The notes: a model not told the origin generated them from the letters alone. Positions 45,841 to 58,844 are shown, numbered from the stretch's first letter. The stretch: DNA of 64,000 nucleotides from Limnephilus marmoratus (GCA_917880885.1 OU862908.1:55511819-55575818), one strand, 5' to 3'. Translations and numbers: made by a program.

Positions 45841-47288
45841 CCTACAATAAACAGAAGATTGAAAGGAGTGTGCAGCACCGTAACTCAAGAGTAAACCTAA
45901 TCATAAATATTTATGAAACTCTTCTAGTACCTACCGACCTATCGCGCTTTGAAATTCCTCTCTCCAACACGAATACAACAAACTTTTTTTTGGTATTTGA
46001 AAAATTCGATGCAAAAACTTTTTAATAGATACTTGAAGTCCTTTATACTTGTGTAATTTCGCCAGAAATTCATCCGTCGTCTGCTAGTTACGCAAGTTAC
46101 GATTTAATTTATGAAGATATTAAATATAATAATTATGATTTTAAAAATACGAAATAATATTCCAAAACGGAATTCTGAAATGGCTGACACAACATCTAGC
46201 AGTTCTCTCTTCACTAGGCTCCACCCGGCTGCGTTCCATGTGCATCTCATAAATAGTAATTGAAATCCATTATTGATTTATTGGCAGACTTAACCTTTGC
46301 TCTTTCTGCTGCACAGGAATATTTATATCGGCAATACAGCCTTCCTCACAGTGCCCCGTGCCAATACAAACTTCGCCACACACCACGAGCTCAACGTGCA
46401 CCACGGCTGTAGTAAATTTAATTTGGGAAAACACGCTGAAAGAAATACATTATTGCGGGGTAGTGTACATTTCCTTCGTTTATTCGTGGTTGGTAAACAT
46501 TGTCGGTATGTAGGAGTAAATTGCATTTTTACGAAGGATGTGCAAGCAATTTTCAACTTTAAATAAAGGGATGCTGGATGATCAAACTACGTAGGGTTTG
46601 TTATATTTCAACTCATGAGACCACAAATATTTACTCTTTCCGACCGAGTGTTTACCAGTAATGTGAGAGAGGATAGACCACCAAATAACTCGGTCTTGAC
46701 ACACAATTCTTTTTTCATTCATATTCATGCACTGTCCCATAAATATGAGGCTAATCCTAAAAATAAAGTATCCTATTTTTTTATACACTCAAATAAACAA
46801 TAAAATAAGATAATAAAAACCACGGTTGGTGTAGAATTTTATTCATAAATAATTTTCATCATTGTGTTTCAAAATTTCCTACGAAATTAAAGTAGCTTTC
46901 TATACTAATTACCTATGTAAACTTTTGATCAATTTTGATTAAATAATTTAAGCCATTCTGGCACCTATAAACTTAATTGTATGGGTGGTTTGCTTGGTGG
47001 TTTCGGTTAAAATTTTGATCAATTCAAGGATAAAGAAAATAATTTAAGCCATTCTAATATATACGTATTTAAGCTTAAATGTAAGACTGACCAGCATTTT
47101 ACGTAGGTAAAACTGCAAGAAATGTTCAAAAGAGGGTGGTTTAATATTTGAAGTGCCTAAACAGTATAGTTTACTCAGAATTCGAAAACAGACACACACA
47201 GAACACACTTAATAGAAAATTATCACTCTTTTAATAAATCTTCGGGGATAGATGTACTACATAGAAATGGAATAGGTCTACGTCTTAA
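45841..47288. other. No gene; possible exon-like block at 46316
   Basis: AT-rich intron, except 46316-46430, which is GC-richer, follows an acceptor-like ctgctgcacag and contains 'aacttcgcca', a phrase of the S6 exon. No splice-compatible protein is evident. Confidence 0.4.
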
Positions 47289-47291
47289 TAA

Positions 47292-47445
47292 GGGAACGTA
47301 CCCAAACTACGTGACACGTTTAGGGGAGGGGTCTTCAAAATGTCACGCTTGTTACAAATAAGCGGCGGCGGGCCTAGGTTTTTGGTCACCGGGGGGGGAG
47401 GTTAAAAATTGCAAAAAGTTGGTCACGTAGTATGGGTACGTTCCC
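47292..47445. mobile_element. Harbinger-like MITE, TAA flanks
   Basis: Ends GGGAACGTACCCAAACTACG and the inverted GGGAACGTACCCATACTACG, flanked by TAA (47289-47291, 47446-47448). It is 154 bp, with a GC-rich centre and a g8 run. Confidence 0.8.
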
Positions 47446-47448
47446 TAA

Positions 47449-48655
47449 TCCGGAGCAGTGGTTCTTGTTGGAGGTACTGACCCCCGCCAATTCATACGCA
47501 CATTCACCGAACCCTTCTTAATTGGAAATGAATCATATGAGTCGGGGGTGTGTCTTGACCACCGCCAAACCCTCGAGACTGACTCACCGAACCCCTGGGG
47601 TTCGATCGAACCCAGTTTAAGAATCACTGATCAAGATGCTCTTGAAATTTAAATAAAATCATTAAAAATAAATAAAACCAATTTATAAAATAAACCATTA
47701 GATTCGTCAAATAGTCCAATTTTAAACATATTTCCCTTCCCTACGCCTACTTTTATCACTTCTCTCATACGTACGTTCCCCAAGTCGATGTTCTGCCTCC
47801 TTCTTCTATTTTACCTTTAAATACTCTGTGATTTATTTAAATACTCTGTGTTTTATACACCCCCGAAGAAGGTTCTGGTTGAACCGAAACTGATTGGTTA
47901 ATATATTAAAGCCATTGAGTATGGGGGTATTGAAACAAAGTTATTTTATTTTAATTATTGTAAAGAAACAGTTATTTTTTAATACTTTTTACAGAATAAT
48001 TTAAGGCTTTAACATGTAGGTATCTATTTTTCTACATAAACGCCATTTCGGTTAAAACATTTTTGTAAGCGCTGTGGAAATGTTTGTATACCCATGTCAT
48101 ACCAGCTCGCTGCCATGTCAGGAAGCGCTAAATCTCATCTTTCAACTTATCGACGTTGCTGAAGCGCGATTGTGGTCTTCTGTAAGCATTCGCATTCCAT
48201 TTTGCGCACACCTTCTGATATGTTTGACATTATCGGCGTACTGGCAACGAGCTGGTATCAATCACATGGGTATACAAAAATTACCACAGCACTTAAAAAA
48301 ATGCATTGCCCGAAATTGTGAAAAAAAATAGATAAATGTTCAAACTTTAAAATATTGGGTAAAAATTATTAAAAAATGCTAGTTTTTTGTGTATAAAAAA
48401 TAGGACTCCTTACTTTTGGTATTATTCTCATTGTGTTATTCTGATTTTTGACATGGCCGACTCAAGTATTTGGGTCGCTTGATTGTGCATCGACGTCTTT
48501 TTTTTAACATACAAAATACATTTCTTCGTGTGCATTATTTTTTCGGTACGTTTGATAAACATAATTCGGTCAATTTGCCAGCTGCAGATGCAAAAATCTA
48601 ATATTTCATAAAAATAACCCAAATAAAAGTTTGTTTTGCAAACATTAAAATATAT
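47449..48655. other. Intron with degenerate hammerhead-like motif
   Basis: At 47868-47905 'ccgaagaaggttctggttga accgaaactgattgg' has hammerhead spacing (stem II ggttc/gaacc, GAAAC) but CCGA in place of CTGA. It probably is a Penelope repeat relic. Otherwise AT-rich, with no gene. Confidence 0.4.
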
Positions 48656-48659
48656 GTTA

Positions 48660-48845
48660 TGTGAGTACTGTATAGAAGTCCCAACAGCTCACAATAGACT
48701 GGAGACAGTGAGACAATGGTATCCTCATTTGAGATAAGTGAGGCAGAATGTAGTGGGGAGGGGAAAGAAATGTGGAAGAAAATGATGGGGAAATGCCTGA
48801 CGATTCGGATCTGCACAGTAAAGCCATTTCAGGCAACATTTCGAT
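48660..48845 (+). repeat. Family A left part, diverged
   Basis: Shares 'gaggcagaatgtagtggggaggggaaag' type purine core and 'aaagccatttcaggcaacat' with other family A copies. Confidence 0.55.
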
Positions 48846-48848
48846 GTG

Positions 48849-49180
48849 CAGGGTGTTAAAGTGCGTGTTTGTCTTTCTTTAACAAGTGATACCTGATATT
48901 ATTTGGAGTTAAAAATTTAACTGAAATTTTGATCTCCGGTGACATATTCGCTGTTTTTTTTTCTTTTTCAGCCAATAAAATATAAAAAATAAAAATTATT
49001 AAAAAAAAAACACTATAATACTAAAAAATGGGGCGTTGAGCGGTTACTCGGCTGAGGGACCGTTTATCGTTGATGATGAATTTTTTTTTGTTTAGTTTGA
49101 AGAAAAAAATTGTTAAAAAAGGTCATCAACGTTTTTTAGTCTAAGTAATGTCCGGAAGTCAAGTCAAAAGTCAGTCTTGG
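48849..49180. mobile_element. TA-MITE family, decayed copy
   Basis: Left end CAGGGTGTTAAAGTGCG and 'gatattatttggag' align with 9601-9660; the right arm is eroded after 'ctaagtaatgtccggaagtc'. Confidence 0.7.
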
Positions 49181-49774
49181 GTTCAAAATCATACATAAAT
49201 GTTCTAACAAAATAAATTAAATTAAATTAACAATAATTTTTGGCAAAATCACTCCCTTCATTCTCACAACGTACTCCAATATTGGAAACACCAGAGTCCT
49301 AATGGCTCCGACTAGTTGTTACTAAGTTGTCCCCAACTGGGACATGGGTTGACGCATGATTCAGGTAAAATAATAAAAGATTTGACGAAGTATGTAACTA
49401 CTTTACTACTGTGCTTGTACTGAGTCTGGGTATTTATACTATGTATTACCTACGTTGTATTTTCTTACCCGCTTCACTAGACAATGTATATTTGAGGAAG
49501 GGGTGAAATTACATTTATCATGTTACCAAAATATATTGATAAACTATTTTATTGTATTCAATCCGGATAACCTCTTGGGTTTATAGGATAACCGTGCACG
49601 TATACGATGGTAACCGGATAAAGCAGCGCAGTTACAGAAGACAATATGACAAAAGATTAATTTAGTTTAGTTCTTAAAGAAAGCATTATCTTAGCTAGCA
49701 ACTCACGAACGTTCTGGCCATGGGACGGTTCAAATATATTCTAATTAATTTTGATAAGTAGGCGCCCACATTCA
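49181..49774. other. No gene seen
   Basis: AT-rich intron sequence. Confidence 0.5.
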
Positions 49775-49915
49775 GGGCGCCTGGCTTTCAAGTGTGAAAG
49801 TATCGCCGCAAACTCCCAAGCACTGACGCTGGTACATGGCGTTTTCCAGGTGTTAACAATAGCACTGCCCGTGCCGGTCGTCGCGTCATGTTCAACTTCC
49901 TCGTGATCATGAACC
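49775..49915 (+). pseudogene. Broken duplicate of channel S6 exon
   Basis: After an acceptor-like ggcgttttccag, the frame reads [15 protein letters not shown] and then a stop. It copies the real exon at 50447 ([15 protein letters not shown]), including flanking intron ('actgacgctggtacatggcg' against 'actgacgctagtatatggcg'). A 4-base insertion after GTCGCGTC shifts the frame. A Harbinger-like MITE begins at 49922, where similarity fades. It cannot encode a functional S6 in this form. Confidence 0.85.
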
Positions 49916-49921
49916 ATATTA

Positions 49922-50309
49922 GGGCCCGTTCCCACTTTTTTAAAATAAGATGCTCTAGTGGTTGTAGTTCACACATGTCACAAAAAACGGATCCAGCACG
50001 TTTTGTCGGATGGATGGTCAGCGCAGCGCGTTCGTTAAAAAATCGTGTCGGAACTTGCTCGCTCGCAGGTTTCTATGAAGCTGTTCACACTTGTCGCCTT
50101 GTCGTTCCGGCGTAAGCCCCACCACAGACTGACGCCTCAACCTGCCCGCAGTTGCAAAGAAGCATGCACGTAGCATCTGCACGATCATAAACGTTTTATA
50201 AACGGAAATGTGAACAAGTCGTACGACACCCGATTTTTTATCGTTACGTTTTTTAAACGGGGGTGTAAACAGTTTTGTCGTTTTTTTTAACGGAAATGTG
50301 AACGGGCCC
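49922..50309. mobile_element. Harbinger-like MITE, TTA flanks
   Basis: Ends GGGCCCGTTCCCAC and the inverted GGGCCCGTTCACATTTCCG, flanked by TTA (49919-49921 and 50310-50312). It is 388 bp with no transposase, and lies between the duplicate and the real S6 exon. Confidence 0.85.
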
Positions 50310-50446
50310 TTATTATTTGCAACAAATAACAAATAAGCTCTCGAATTTATAAAATCTATGTATTATGTATGTATATTTCTTCCGCGCCTGAGCTAATGAA
50401 TCGCAGCAATCCCTTAACACTGACGCTAGTATATGGCGTGTTTCAG

Positions 50447-50588
50447 GTACTGACGATAGCGCTGCCAGTGCCGGTCATCGTGTCCAACTTCGCCATGTAC
50501 TACTCGCACACGCAGGCGCGCGCCAAACTGCCCAAGAAACGGCGGAGAGTGCTGCCCGTGGAGCAGCCAAGGGGCCCCCGACTCCCAG
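50447..50588 (+). CDS. Shaw: Shaw-type Kv channel exon: end of S6
   Basis: The exon joins in phase 0 to the previous one ([16 protein letters not shown]) and leaves in phase 1. It encodes [20 protein letters not shown], containing the S6 gate motif PVP, then a basic juxtamembrane segment [20 protein letters not shown] and RGPRLP. Acceptor tttcag at 50441-50446; donor GTACG at 50589. These 47 residues match insect Shaw very closely. A decayed copy is 0.6 kb upstream. Codon use is GC-rich at third positions, as in the first exon. Confidence 0.96.
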
Positions 50589-50807
50589 GTACGATCTTAT
50601 CTCATTTAAGTATAAGTATCTATAAGTATGGATCTTAGGGAGAAGTCAAATAATTTTGTTATGACTTTGGGAATTCTATGGACGTAATATAATATAAAAT
50701 ATTGTGGTTTTGCTATAGGTACGAACAACTATGCTCAATATCTTGCGAACCCGCAGGCTTTTGAAAAATGTAATTGGTTTTTTTCGATTATTTTTTTTTT
50801 CTTAGTT
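50589..50807 (+). other. Start of channel intron, 9.1 kb
   Basis: Donor GTACG at 50589; acceptor attacag at 59669-59675. No gene in this part. Confidence 0.8.
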
Positions 50808-51190
50808 CCAAACAGGAGGAAACTCCTTACGAAAATGTTTTACCTCATGGCCTATATCACCTTAGAGGATGCTGTGTGGAGGGTTTTTTAAGGAAAGAAA
50901 GAAGAGGAAGTTCTGGGAAGGAAATAATATGAGGGGTGGGTAGGAATCTGGAGTCAGTATGTTCAGGAGTGACGGACGTATAAATCCCCCCTCCCCTTCA
51001 ACTGCGGTGCGTTGGGTCGAGGGTTTCTGGCTGGAGAGGTCAAAATACCTCATCTAGTCTCTCCCGATCCAGCCCGCCACGCAGCAGGTGGGCAGACACA
51101 TCCTCACCCGATAAACCCGGGCACCTCTGCTACGTCACAAAACATAGCGAACCTCTTGGGATGACCTATGGCAGAAGTGTTGGTTGCCTG
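50808..51190 (-). repeat. Repeat family B copy, minus strand
   Basis: Reverse complement of 10401-10835, including 'ggatgctgtgtggagggttt' and 'gacctatggcagaagtgttg'. Confidence 0.8.
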
Positions 51191-53150
51191 CCTTCCAAAA
51201 TTGGTTATGTTAACTAGTTTAAACCAGTAAAACAGACTGGAGTGGTAATGATTTTACACAGATATCTTTGACTAACATTTCTAGACCAACGCAACTATTT
51301 TCAGCTCGCGATGTAGGCAATCTAAAATGTTAAATATTGCTTAACTAAAATTTAGTAAAATATTTAAATGAATTCTAATTTAAGCCATTTGTGCAGACTT
51401 AAGAATAATTTTTGCGGTTTTTGCAATTTTACGCAGCTGTTAATGAAGCGAAACCACATCTATTTATATTATAATACATCCCATCGCCGTAGCACAAAGT
51501 TAGGTTTTTCACTCCATCCTAAGGTACATTTATTGAGCTGATTGAAAATAATCGTATTGTTGTTGAATCTTTATTAGGTGAACGAGAAGTTCTGAGAGAT
51601 TTACATAAGGAACGTAAAGAAAACCGTTTACAAACATTATGTTATAATACGTTATTTTATGTAAACTGAATAAGAAACTTTTTATCAGTCTATTTATATT
51701 CACAAGATTATGGGGTGGAATCTAACATCACGAACATCCGTCAAATTTTATCCCTCCATCCAAAATATACTCCACAATCTCCCCATGCGCATTATTGAAA
51801 CCGAATAAAGGAGATTAGATATTAAATTACAGACTATTCAGGCGGAATTAACTTTTAGGAAAATTCGTACTCCTTAAGGGAATTGCCGTAAAAGCATGTA
51901 GCAGTCAAAGCGGTCTCAGATTTCATTTCGGGATCAAATATTTAACATGTTGAAAGCCGACTTTAATTTAAAATGCAGAATAGAAGACTAACAGTAGGTT
52001 TTACAAGATTATAAATCTGTAAAAACCTTTTGAGCAATATTTTAACACTAGCAGTTAAACTCGCTCCGCAGATTTTTGCTGCTAGGTCATGCGGGCGGCT
52101 TTTGGTTCAGCTTCGCCCAGTTTAAGTGTCGGTGACCATTTTGTAAATCCGATAGGCTCTGGTTCCTAAAATAGCCGGTTCCTCGGATTCAGTGACAGCT
52201 AGTCACTGGCACAAAGTAACCGCGACAAGTAATGACGTCATATATAATATATAGACGCGTGGTGTTATTATTCACAACTGCCAATTACAATTATAATCAC
52301 ATTCTCATCAATCTCTCCAAACTCAATGAGATTAACGAAATTACAAATCCAATAGTACTTACGCCAGCCTGCCGACACTCCTCATTCTAGCTGTTAATGA
52401 AAGTGGCGCCAACTTTTGGCAATATTGGCTACTTGCTTGAATTCGTTTCTTTTACAAAAGTAGCTTTTTAACAAACATCAAGTACGACGATGGTTTTGCA
52501 TAAGGCGCGGCGTCGTCGGGTTCTTAAATTTCTACCGTACAGTCAGGCTATTAATACTGTCAGATTGTCAAAATGGTTTTCGAGGAGCAAATTAGGAAAC
52601 ATATTTTACTGAAATGACGTCACTTTAATTTGAATTGTGCGCATATTTATTAGCAATGCTCTTAAATTATTCCATAGTTTATTTGAAATTACAGCGTAAA
52701 TTGGTTAGCACATTGATTTCCATGATAATTCATTTAAATTTAATTGGGCAACATATTTGCATACGGTAACTGTATCATGCTCTACATTCTGAGCGAATTA
52801 AATGATAGAGATGTTTCTAAATGTCTTGCGGCTGTGTTTCATTCTGTTTTAATTTTAAAATTTTGTCTTCAACTACTCTGTTCTTTTTTTAGCAAAAATA
52901 ATGTTCGGAGTAAATGAAACACGTGTTGAAATGGGAAGGAGCTATAATAGGAGAAGGGATTGGAACAGATAAGAGGTATATCCGATTATAATAAATATAG
53001 CTTTATTAATAACGAACTAACTAAAATGTAACATCATATAATCCAATCTTAAAGTTAAACGGAGCGTACGTTATACTCTACGCATTCACAGATAGCGCCA
53101 ATTTAACTATTTCATGAAGAAATACCATTACAAGTTGTGCTTTAAAATAT
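51191..53150 (+). promoter_or_regulatory. Intron with two CRE palindromes
   Basis: Perfect TGACGTCA at 52233-52240, followed by TATA-like tatataatatatag, and again at 52615-52622. The block 52040-52560 is somewhat GC-richer. No coding sequence. Binding by CREB/ATF-type factors is inference. Confidence 0.3.
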
Positions 53151-55720
53151 AATAACGAATTATTTATTTGTTCCCGTGCATACGCAATGTGAAAATGAAT
53201 GAAGAGTTTTCGTCCGTGTACCAATTCAATTTTTTTCAGAAAGGCATACAATTATGAAATTGGGTTAAACAACCGATGCAATATTATATTTGCATACCTT
53301 TTTTGGTAGAAACCAATAATTCATCTTAATATTTTAAAGCATAACTTGCAAAAGGTGTTTTTCCCTAAAATAATTAAACTAACGCCATCTACGAAAGAGT
53401 AGATTATGAATTATTTTATAATAACATAAGATGGTAACGTTTAATCGCTCTCCCTCCTCGCTCCTTCCCTTTGTACTAATATCTCCTGTTACAACTAACA
53501 TCGTTAATTCTCTCTATATTATTGTAATTAATTATTAATATATTCGTGGGTACTGATTTTCACTAACACTAGTATGTCATATAATCTAGGATTTCAGTGA
53601 AATTACTAAAACATCTATATTATGCCTACGTATGAAAGTATTATATCTATCTATTTGATCCTTCTTCCTTCAAAATCATGTACCATCATGTACCTATTTT
53701 TAAGCAAACATAAAACATTGTATATCAATCAATGAAACCTTCTTATCCAGCTATAATCGCTTTTCACAATACTTATATAACTTATGCTAAAAATAACTTC
53801 TTAGAGGTTTGTATAATTATTGTGAAACAAAATCTTAATGTATTTTATATTGAACATGTTACCAATATGGAATATATTAACACATACATATAAACCTAGT
53901 ATCTATCATTGTTTAAATAACTTTTAACTACCAAAAATGTCATATATAAAACAATTCTTAATTCAACTTAAACATTAACAGCCTTACTAAAAAACCCAGT
54001 GAAAATTTTATTAAATTGACAAACGGCCGCGGATGTGAAAACATTACTAATTAAAAAATTGTTCATGGAAAAAAATACACTTGGTTTACACGGCCTGGGG
54101 GCCAGTTTATCCGTTTTTAGGGGGTAGTTTATCTATGTTTTATCAATGATCTTTCAACGAAATTTGAAATTTTTGCAAAATATTTTGAATTTCTATATAT
54201 TTCTTATTTTTGAAGGTGTCGTAAAAACAAATACCATTTATGAAAACTAGATAAAATTACCTTTTAGATTTGTGTAATTGAAATACACTTTAATTTTTAA
54301 AAACTGCCATATATTAAGATTCAAACGCAAAAAAATGGATTTTTTTTTATGAAAGTGTACAGAAATTTATAAAAAAACAAAATTAAAAAAATACTGACCT
54401 TTTATATAATGAATTTGGAACGAAACTGCCACCTCACTTTTTCCTCGTGCATACATTAAAAAAATAATAAAAAATTTCTAAGTTTTTTTATTGCCAAAAA
54501 ACTAACTTAAAAAAATAATACCGACTTTTATATCAGATTTCTTGCAACTTTAAAACGTTAATTTAATTGATACGTTTAGGTACACATGTATTAGATATTA
54601 ATATTTAAAAAAAAACACCACTTTTATGAAATTCACATAAAATAAAATAGTTTAGAGGTAAATTTGAATTTTCATGTTTCACATAAAATACTTATTGACA
54701 TTTTAATTTTCAAAGTATGATTATGGTTATTATAACTTGACTAAAACTTATTAAAAATCACAAAAAACACGGTAAATATATCAATTATGCGAATGTTATA
54801 GTGAATTAGTCATATTAATAGATATTACGATCAGATTTGTGTAATATTTCACACACACCCGCGAAGTGAGTTTTTTTTGGCGGTTTTAACGCGAATGACG
54901 AATGCGAAGGCGCTGCCATCTAGCGGTTCTGTATGAAAACCAACAATTAAATTGTGTACAGTATGAAGAATTACATTATATAATATATAATGTAATTCTT
55001 CATTATTATATCTTATTTTAAAAGGCATCTGTTATACTTTGCTTCGAAGCCTTTTAGATTTATTTTAGTCATTAAAGTCAGATCATGTTCAGTTAAAAGT
55101 TACAAAAACTATTTAAGGGCAAACTTAAAAATATTCATTAACACTCAATCACAGGAATGTGAAAATGAATTGACCATATAAAAACTCAATTATTTCAAGA
55201 AGGGCATACAAATTCAATATTGGTTCGAATCACCCATACAATATTGTTTTTGAATGCCTTTCTTGAAAGAATTGCGATTTTATACGATCAAAACACTAGA
55301 AATGCCTTCCGTACAAATTTGTATGTGCCACTGATTTAGTAACCTTTTGGTTCTAGACCATTTAACATGTGATCCGTCTCTCTTAAATTGTATCGCCATT
55401 CCATTTTAATTACTTTATCATAGTGAAATACAGATTTGTATTGAAATGCAGGCCGAAATTGGGCCTATAATTGAATCACGAGACACGCCCACAAGGCTCT
55501 TATTATATTATTCTTTATTCTACGGGTCAAAACTATTTATTCATATGCCATTGGGTATTTTGATCGTACCTAAATCCAAAAATTAAGATATTTATGAAAA
55601 GAGCCGAAACGGGTTGCGCATACGTTTCTCTTAAAATTTTAAAACATAACTTGTAAAAGGTGTTTTTTCATAATATAATTGAAATAACGCCATCATGAAC
55701 GAGGAATTTATAAATAATTT
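53151..55720. repeat. Intron with diverged palindromic repeat copies
   Basis: The motif 'gtgaaaatgaatgaagag...ggcatacaa...caatatta..tttgcatacc' at 53189-53310 recurs as an inverted-repeat unit at 55157-55275. The phrase 'gcataacttgcaaaaggtgt' at 53339 recurs at 55645, next to 'aacgccatc'. These are diverged copies of one AT-rich, probably MITE-like, family. No gene is seen. Confidence 0.5.
54964..55002. repeat. Perfect 39-bp palindrome
   Basis: Nineteen bases (tgaagaattacattatata) pair perfectly with their inverted copy around a single A. Confidence 0.95.
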
Positions 55721-57286
55721 TAAGTTTTCCTGAGAATTAATCTTTTGCGTTTAATTCAGAATACCTAACCTTTATTTCCGGGTTATTTGTGTCGATTTGA
55801 TTACTTTTTATTCACCCTTAGAGGGGGGAAGGAAGGGAGGCACTTAGGTGCCAACATTTGATCTGGAAAAAATTTAATGAACTCTTTATCCCGTCGGAGA
55901 TCATTTCTGTGAAAATTAAGTTTTCACAGGAAATCTACAGCCTACTAAATCAAAATCGATACGTATTCGTGAATCGGTCCTTCGGGATCGACTTTTATTT
56001 TACAACGATATTATTTTTAAAATGGCAGTAAGTTCAGTTACGGCGTTTAAAGGCATACATTATTATTATTTGTGAAATCGTAATATTGCACGAATTCGGA
56101 AGCATTAAGCACGCTCTTGTACAGGTAAATCATTTTATAAAGGACAAAATTGGACGTGTTTTGTACATACCGATAGCATCGAAAGATTCAAAAAAGTTTT
56201 ACGAACTAGTTTGGAACATCCGCCGGCAATTCCCGCTAGCCCGCAAGTATCCAAAGTTCATGCGTATAAGTATATTTAAAAAAAAATGTTGTAATTGAAT
56301 TTATAATGGCTATTTTAACGTTGTATCAGTAGGTACTCAAGCAATTATAGAAGAAAACCGTTTAATTTATTTTGATTCGCGATTTTGGTATATTTACATT
56401 TCAAAATGATTTGTGATTTTAGTTTGAAATTTAGATCGCTTAGAAATATTTTAGATGTTTTAATTACATGCTGCGAGTAGAACACATACTTGCCTTTGAA
56501 ATAATCGAGGCTTTTTATTAGTCTTTTTATAAGCCCAGAAAAATATAAAGTATCAGACCTATAAAATCTGCTTTAATGTACAAATTATTCTACTTACGAA
56601 TCCCTTTTCGTGGTTATATTGTATAATGTGGAATATTAAATTCTAGAAATTGATCGTAAAACATTTAAATATTTGTGCTTGAGCTTCGCAAAAATAAAAA
56701 ATAAAAACACCCTTTTTGGCGATATTTTTTTCGTGTATAAATCAAAACAGGTGGCTAGAAATAATTTGTAGATACCTCTGTATAAGCTATAACTCTTGTA
56801 GTTTATATTTTATTTGTACAATAATGCTTTTTTTATTTGAATTTTAATTTCCATCCAAACGTCGAGCTTTAAGAGGGTAAATAGTGAAAATTTCTTATCC
56901 ATACCGTACATCACTAAAGCTAAGGTCTCTTAAAAATTATTTACCTGTACGTGTGAAACTATGTACTTCTTCTATAGACCCATTACTCTCCTTTTCTTGT
57001 GTCGCTTTTATCCTTTAACTTCCAACTTTAAGCAGGAGACACGTGACAGAATGAATTATTTAATCTGGGAGCAGTTCCGTTAGCTCCAGCTTTAGTCATA
57101 CAAGGCTGTCGGGGATACTCTGAATACTGTATGACCTCGTAAAGAAGCCTTAAAATTAGTTATGTTTTTTTCCAGACATCTCCATTTCTCTGCTGCGGTA
57201 AACAGAGAGGATGGAAGCCACATCACTCTGTCTTACCAAAAATGCCACACACTCCTTTCTATAGTGTCAGATTTAGTAAAAAAAAA
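55721..57286. other. No gene seen
   Basis: AT-rich intron; the open frame near 56086-56298 has no recognisable motif. Confidence 0.5.
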
Positions 57287-57440
57287 GGCTGTCACGTATC
57301 TCTGAATGTTGTATATCATAAATAAGCCTCAAAAATAATTCAACTAACTAACATCTTTAGTCAAGACTGTCACGTATCTCTGAATGTTGTGTATCGTAAA
57401 GAAGCCTCAAAAATAATTCAACTAACTAATTAACACCTGC
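57287..57440. repeat. Tandem duplication, 78-bp unit
   Basis: Units beginning ctgtcacgtatctctgaatg near 57289 and 57367, with a weaker upstream relative at about 57104. Confidence 0.9.
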
Positions 57441-57708
57441 AGTGGTAAAAGAAAATAGTGATGGTATGCGAAACCACTCTGAATTGTTTCACCCTCCTCC
57501 TTACATTCAAATGCATTCATACTCATACATTATATGTATTATCCCCACTCTAGAAATGACTCGATTGTTGGATTCACTTGAACATCCACTCATACATTTT
57601 TCTGACACAATTTTCTCCGTCGATTCGCTCCTCATATTCAAACAAGTCTCCTTGATCGCCCTTGACATCCATTGTGGGCCACTAGCGTCGTTATTTTAAA
57701 ACTTTTTT

Positions 57709-57930
57709 TTATTTTCGACTTATATTTAGTGCACCATTCATTGATTTTCCTGCATTTACCCTTCTGTCAACTTTCTTATCAGTCTTTCCGTCTCTGGCGA
57801 ACATAATTCCCAAATTCTCAAACTTATCCATGCGCCCAAAGATTCGCCATTCTCTTGCAAACATACCTTTGAGTACATAAACCCATCCACTTACTCCAAA
57901 CAGTGATTTCAGAATCCTCGCTTTCAAGTA
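57709..57930 (-). pseudogene. LINE ORF2 scrap (minus strand)
   Basis: The minus strand encodes MDKFENLGIMFARDGKTDKK, then VDRRVNAGKSMNGAL, matching the segment after the RT core in RTE-like LINEs (F.YLGV.F..DGK...E...RI.AG.....AL). Confidence 0.7.
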
Positions 57931-58294
57931 TTGTAACTTCGGGATTACTTACGTTCATTATTAAATCATTCCACATATCTACATAATTGGTTCATGCAAG
58001 ACTTTGACGTGAAACTGCAGCTCTTCCATACCCTATACGACACTTCTGCTGATAGAATTACATCTTGATCCCAAGTATTAATACACATTGTTTATAAAGC
58101 ATGCGTTAAAGATTTTAAGGAATCTTTGTAGCAGAAAGCTTCAGGTAATTAAATAAAAAGAAATGGAAATAATACACTAACAATGGGTGTTTCAAAAAAT
58201 TTTAATAATTCATCAAATATTAGAAGTTAATTTGCACGTTATGTGAAAGTTCTATTCAAATTCTGTGATTACTTCAATTTTATGAGGCAACTGG
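57931..58294. other. No gene seen
   Basis: AT-rich intron sequence. Confidence 0.5.
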
Positions 58295-58302
58295 ATTATA
58301 AT

Positions 58303-58836
58303 CAGCGCCGGATCTGCCATACGTTCAAAAACGTGCAAAAAACCTGGCGCCAACTCCGAAGGGGCGCCGTGAGAAAATAAATATTGTATTAAAATTTTGT
58401 TATAATATTCCCTGAATCGTTTAAAAATTACCCATACTACGAAACAATTATTACGCTCTAGCAACACTTTCCAAAGAAACAGAATGCGCACGCATTAGGT
58501 TGGTATCAACGGCTTACGAATTTATAGTCAGTTACAGAATTTTTTTACAAATTCCATATATTTAGTTTAAACGTAAGATCTATTTTTCCATATATCTTTT
58601 ACCGTCTTTTACGATGAATGGGTGCGATCCAAATTCAATAACCAATCAGAGCGCCGTATTTTTGTTCTAGTGAATCAAACAAACCGACTTTCGCCTTTCA
58701 AAATGCTGACAATTTTAGTTAGCGTACGCTCGCTATTGTTTTATTTTGTACGATTTAAGTCTCTAGGAGAATGTAGGGGGGGGGGCGCTATCGGTACCTA
58801 ATGCACAGGGCGCCAGATTTCGTAGATCCGGCCCTG
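58303..58836. mobile_element. hAT MITE with perfect 8-bp TSD
   Basis: Ends CAGCGCCGGATCTGCC and the inverted CAGGGCCGGATCTACG, flanked by ATTATAAT at 58295-58302 and 58837-58844. It is 534 bp with no coding; a G10 run lies near 58780. Confidence 0.92.
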
Positions 58837-58844
58837 ATTATAAT

